Below, in pieces: positions 61,250-64,000 of a stretch of DNA of 64,000 bases (position 1 is the stretch's first letter; each line of letters starts with the position of its first letter). Source of the stretch: Thermospira aquatica (GTDB taxonomy: Bacteria; Spirochaetota; Brevinematia; Brevinematales; Thermospiraceae); the NCBI RefSeq assembly GCF_023525255.1, contig NZ_CP073355.1:1798001-1862000 (forward strand). The letters run 5' to 3'. The notes below the pieces were generated by a model. The model was not told the DNA's origin. It searched no databases and worked only from the letters and a program-made list of their open reading frames with translations. Made by a program: the position numbers and the translations under genes.

Positions 61250-61582
61250 ATGCAGATATATTCGCGTTTGGAAGTGGCTGGCAATCAGGTGGGCATGGTG
61301 CGGACGAGCAAGCAACACTTTGATGATAGAGGTCGTATCACCCAGGCTTCCGATGATCCGGTGGCACCTTTTGCCCAGGTTCTCTTCAGTGCTGTAGAGA
61401 ATGTGAACCAACTCCAGCAGAATGCCGATGAACTTGAGGAGAAGATGGCTGTTTCACCTGAGGAGGTGGATGTGCATGAGGTAATGATTGCCTCTGAGAA
61501 GGCACGTTTGGGTATCACTTTTATGAAGACGATTGTAGAAAAAGCTATTCGTGCGTATAATGATCTGGTAACCATGAGATAG
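61250..61582 (+). CDS. fliE: Flagellar hook-basal body protein FliE
   Basis: Protein of 110 residues linking the MS ring to the rod. Family features are PFAQVLFSAVENVNQLQQNAD and EVDVHEVMIASEKARLGITF with the C-terminal VRNKAIRAYNDLV-like end (VEKAIRAYNDLVTMR). The start at 61250 follows GAGGAGGGAG; an upstream start would include the possible promoter. Confidence 0.93.
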   Translation: MQIYSRLEVAGNQVGMVRTSKQHFDDRGRITQASDDPVAPFAQVLFSAVENVNQLQQNADELEEKMAVSPEEVDVHEVMIASEKARLGITFMKTIVEKAIRAYNDLVTMR

Positions 61583-61624
61583 ATTTAAGAACCAAAAGAA
61601 GCCCGTCTGGGCAGGGAGGGGAAG

Positions 61625-63328
61625 ATGCCAAATTTTGGAGAACTGTGGAAAAAGTTTCTTGAGATTTTTCAGAAACTTACCATGGTACAGAAAATTATCG
61701 TTGGAGCAGTGATTCTTGGTCTTGTAGGTGGACTCATCGCTATTTCTTCATTTTCTACTCAATCGACGTACTCTCTTCTGTACAAATCACCCTTATCACC
61801 TGAAGAGTATGCTCGTGTTACGAAAAAACTTGCGGAATGGAATGTCAAGTTTGAGACAAAGGACGATAAGTATATCCTTGTGACGGATGAAAAGGAGAGT
61901 CGTACCCTTCGGATGCGATTGGGACAGGAGGGTATTATTCCGCAGAACATCAAGGGATGGGAGCTTTTTGATGTTCAGAACTTTACAACCACTGATTTTG
62001 AAAGGAATGTCAATCTCCAGCGCGCGCTCATAGGAGAGATGGTGAAGCATCTCAAAACCCTCTCTGATATTGAAGATGTAAGCATCCAGATTTCTTTTCC
62101 AAAAGAAACCTTATACACGGAAAATGATGTTCCTGTTACCGCTTCGGTCACAATTACCCCCTCCGCGTATTCCGATATTGCTGAGAATAAGGCAAAAGTG
62201 AATGGTATTGTCCAACTTATTGCCAAGGGTATTCCTGGACTTAAACCTGAAAATATTGTTGTGGTAGACAACCGTGGAAATGTTCTTTCAGATCTTTTGG
62301 TACCGAATGATCTCTCTGACAGTGTTCGTCTGGCCCGTGAGCAAATGAAGATTAAAGAAAGGGAGCGTGCTCTTCTTGTTTCTCGAGTTTTGAATGCTTT
62401 GAAGCGTTCTATTCCCGAGGAGAGACTTCTTATCAACGCGGATATAGAGTTTGATTGGACCAAGATGAAAAAACAGGCTGAGAAGATTATCCCTATTGAG
62501 GTGAGGCCAGACAATCCTGAGACCCCGTACGATGAATCCGAGGTGATGGTGAATGTTCCCATAAGTGAGAAAAAGACGACAGAGGATTTTCAAGGGCCTG
62601 CCTATATTCCAGAAGGACCGGCAGGTGTGGAAAACAATGTTCCTCCCGGCCTCAAGGACAAGATTGACAGGTTTACCCATTACCAGAAAAACGAAAACAT
62701 TGTCAACTATCAGAATAGTAAAGAGAATGTTCAGGAAGAAAAGGCTCCCTACGAGATTAAACGAATCTCTGTGGCTGTGGCTATTGATGGTGTCTGGAGA
62801 ATTATCCGTAATGACACAGGAGATGAAGTAATCACCAACGGAGGTCGGATTGCTCGGGAATATATCGCGGTCAGTGATGAAGAAATTCGTAGTTATGAAG
62901 CGTGGGTAAAGGCCGCCGTGGGTTATGATGCTCGACGACGAGATGAGGTTGTGGTACGACATATTCCTTTTGATCATACCAAGGAGTTTGAGGCCGAAGA
63001 CGCCAAGATTCGTAACAGAATTAGACTGCGCCGAACACTGATAGCTTCTATCATTATTTTGTTTGTATTGTTTATAGGAACGTTGATCTATCGTGCCATT
63101 GCAAGAGAACTCGAGCGACGTCGAAGACTCCGCGAGGAGGAGCTCGCACGGCAACAGCAGGCTATGCGTGAAGCAGCTCTGCGTGCCGCAGAAGAAGAGG
63201 CTGCTACGGTGGAGCTTTCTATTGAAGAAAAAGCCCGTATGGAACTCCTTGAGAATGCGATTAATGTGGCCCGTGAACGACCGGATGATGTGGCACGTCT
63301 GATTCGAACCTGGCTGGCAGAAGAATAA
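61625..63328 (+). CDS. fliF: Flagellar MS-ring protein FliF
   Basis: Protein of 567 residues forming the membrane/supramembrane ring. TM1 is IIVGAVILGLVGGLIAISSF (about 21-40). Ring-building domains follow with LRMRLGQEGIIPQNIKGWEL and FERNVNLQRALIGEM, the FliF hallmark. TM2 is TLIASIIILFVLFIGTLIY (about 475-493). The cytoplasmic tail, rich in Arg and Glu, ends VARLIRTWLAEE and binds FliG. GGGAGGGGAAG precedes the start. Confidence 0.96.
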   Translation: MPNFGELWKKFLEIFQKLTMVQKIIVGAVILGLVGGLIAISSFSTQSTYSLLYKSPLSPEEYARVTKKLAEWNVKFETKDDKYILVTDEKESRTLRMRLGQEGIIPQNIKGWELFDVQNFTTTDFERNVNLQRALIGEMVKHLKTLSDIEDVSIQISFPKETLYTENDVPVTASVTITPSAYSDIAENKAKVNGIVQLIAKGIPGLKPENIVVVDNRGNVLSDLLVPNDLSDSVRLAREQMKIKERERALLVSRVLNALKRSIPEERLLINADIEFDWTKMKKQAEKIIPIEVRPDNPETPYDESEVMVNVPISEKKTTEDFQGPAYIPEGPAGVENNVPPGLKDKIDRFTHYQKNENIVNYQNSKENVQEEKAPYEIKRISVAVAIDGVWRIIRNDTGDEVITNGGRIAREYIAVSDEEIRSYEAWVKAAVGYDARRRDEVVVRHIPFDHTKEFEAEDAKIRNRIRLRRTLIASIIILFVLFIGTLIYRAIARELERRRRLREEELARQQQAMREAALRAAEEEAATVELSIEEKARMELLENAINVARERPDDVARLIRTWLAEE

Positions 63329-63347
63329 GAGATGGTGGGAGGGGATT

Positions 63348-64000
63348 ATGGCAGTAGATAAGGCTCTCGCGAGCAAAAAAGACGAATGGAAAAAACAAGC
63401 CACAGCGGGAAAAGTAACTGCAGGGAAGCGAGATAAAAAGAAACCCTTAACAGGGAGAGAAAAAGCCGCCATCTTTCTTGTTTCCATTGGTCCGGAGGTC
63501 TCAGCAGAAATTTTTAAGCACCTCAAGGAAGACGAAGTTGAAGAACTTACCTTTGAGATAGCGCGTATCGACAAAGTTGATCCCGAGGATAGAGATGCCG
63601 TCCTGATGGAGTTTCAAGAGCTGATGATGGCTCAAGATTTTATCATCAATGGTGGTGTGGACTATGCACGAGAGGTTTTGGAGAGGGCTCTTGGAACGCA
63701 AAAGGCTGTCGATATTATCAACCGTCTCACCTCATCTCTCCAGACCAAGCCATTTGACTTTGTGAGAAGGGCTGATCCAGCACACCTCATCAACTTTATT
63801 CAGAACGAGCACCCCCAAACGATAGCCTTGATTCTTTCTTATCTTGATGCTCAAAAGGCAGCAAGCATCTTGAGTGCCCTTCCCCATGAGATCCAGGCCG
63901 ATGTGGCAAAGCGTATTGCTACGATGGACCGTACTTCACCGGAAATCTTACGAGAAGTTGAGCGAGTGCTGGAAAGGCGCCTTTCAACGCTTGCCAGCGA
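63348..64000 (+). CDS. fliG: Flagellar motor switch protein FliG (5' part, cut by window edge)
   Basis: The reading is open from ATG 63348 to the window end (217 codons), preceded by GGGAGGGG. After a basic N-terminal extension (KKDEWKKQATAGK) the FliG N-terminal domain begins: GREKAAIFLVSIGPEVSAEI, EVEELTFEIARID and EVLERALG. The middle-domain EHPQTIALILSYLDAQKAAS follows with LPHEIQADVAKRIATMD. The C-terminal torque domain lies beyond the window. It couples the MS ring to the rotor switch. Confidence 0.95.
   Translation, partial: MAVDKALASKKDEWKKQATAGKVTAGKRDKKKPLTGREKAAIFLVSIGPEVSAEIFKHLKEDEVEELTFEIARIDKVDPEDRDAVLMEFQELMMAQDFIINGGVDYAREVLERALGTQKAVDIINRLTSSLQTKPFDFVRRADPAHLINFIQNEHPQTIALILSYLDAQKAASILSALPHEIQADVAKRIATMDRTSPEILREVERVLERRLSTLAS

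Noticed and set aside
62288-63574. Long antisense reading frame of 428 codons
   Set aside because: Complement of fliF and the start of fliG; the plus-strand genes are unmistakable.

Overview
The window looks like part of a spirochaete chromosome. The main markers are a P83/100-type coiled-coil protein gene (37965-39728), a flgB-flgC-fliE-fliF-fliG flagellar operon, a fliD filament-cap gene, exported TPR/NHL and beta-barrel-like proteins, and secreted carbohydrate-active enzymes. The [FeFe]-hydrogenase maturation genes point to a fermentative, H2-linked anaerobe. A thermophilic Brevinematales-like spirochaete would fit, but that is a guess. Most promoters I could place are TTGAC(T/A)-N17-TATAAT-like, and most start codons follow a clear GGAGG-type ribosome binding site.

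Layout. 1-800: intergenic, with cluster 1 of an 18-bp degenerate repeat. 800-6078: H-cluster maturation operon (TM1266-like regulator, hydG, hydE, ammonia-lyase homologue, broken hydF). 6079-7440: repeat cluster 2, a probable outer-membrane barrel protein and a terminator. 7451-10323: orphan response regulator, fliD with a damaged 3' end, and a tRNA-Leu with an abnormal 3' half. 10370-14874: insertion-sequence graveyard with two copies of one element and remnants of two others. 14893-18650: TspO-like protein, tRNA-Gly, recF and thrC. 18715-20105: third IS copy. 20106-20809: repeat cluster 3. 20810-24283: cation efflux, D-Ala-D-Ala dipeptidase, K+ channel and a frameshifted barrel protein. 24481-28572: gltX-dxr-rsmG, then galU. 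28622-30961: NitT/TauT-type ABC importer. 30919-33395 (minus): dgkA and a TPR/NHL protein. 33694-46055: split transketolase with a radical SAM protein, a histidine kinase/P83/glycosidase operon, and a queC-DUF366-ribE-sensor operon. 46128-48529: mraY, AMMECR1 and EamA genes, two of them damaged. 48614-55788: sugar nucleotidyltransferase, pyrE, pyrF, glyS, HD-GYP, ABC ATPase and nuclease. 55785-57722 (minus): smpB, DUF3467, STAS and a CBM48 protein. 58017-60141: secreted alpha-amylase and a membrane protein. 60258-end: flagellar basal-body operon, open at the right edge with fliG.

Three themes stand out. First, an 18-bp interspersed repeat with consensus GCTMTTMCCYTDTYRCAG fills three otherwise gene-free intergenic regions in both orientations and is not explained by any gene. 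Second, two IS copies end in recognisable 5-bp target duplications, so their boundaries can be set exactly even though every transposase is decayed. Third, several core genes (hydF, fliD, mraY, an EamA transporter, a barrel protein) carry frameshifts, internal deletions or a 22-bp duplication. Because mraY is normally essential, either this assembly contains errors or these are real lesions, and the reads must decide.

Regulation visible in the DNA: sigma-28-like promoters (GCCGATA boxes) precede fliD and the flgB operon, the divergent CBM48 and amylase promoters share an 11-bp core, and a T12 tract sits in the promoter spacer of the frameshifted barrel gene, as in phase-variable surface proteins.
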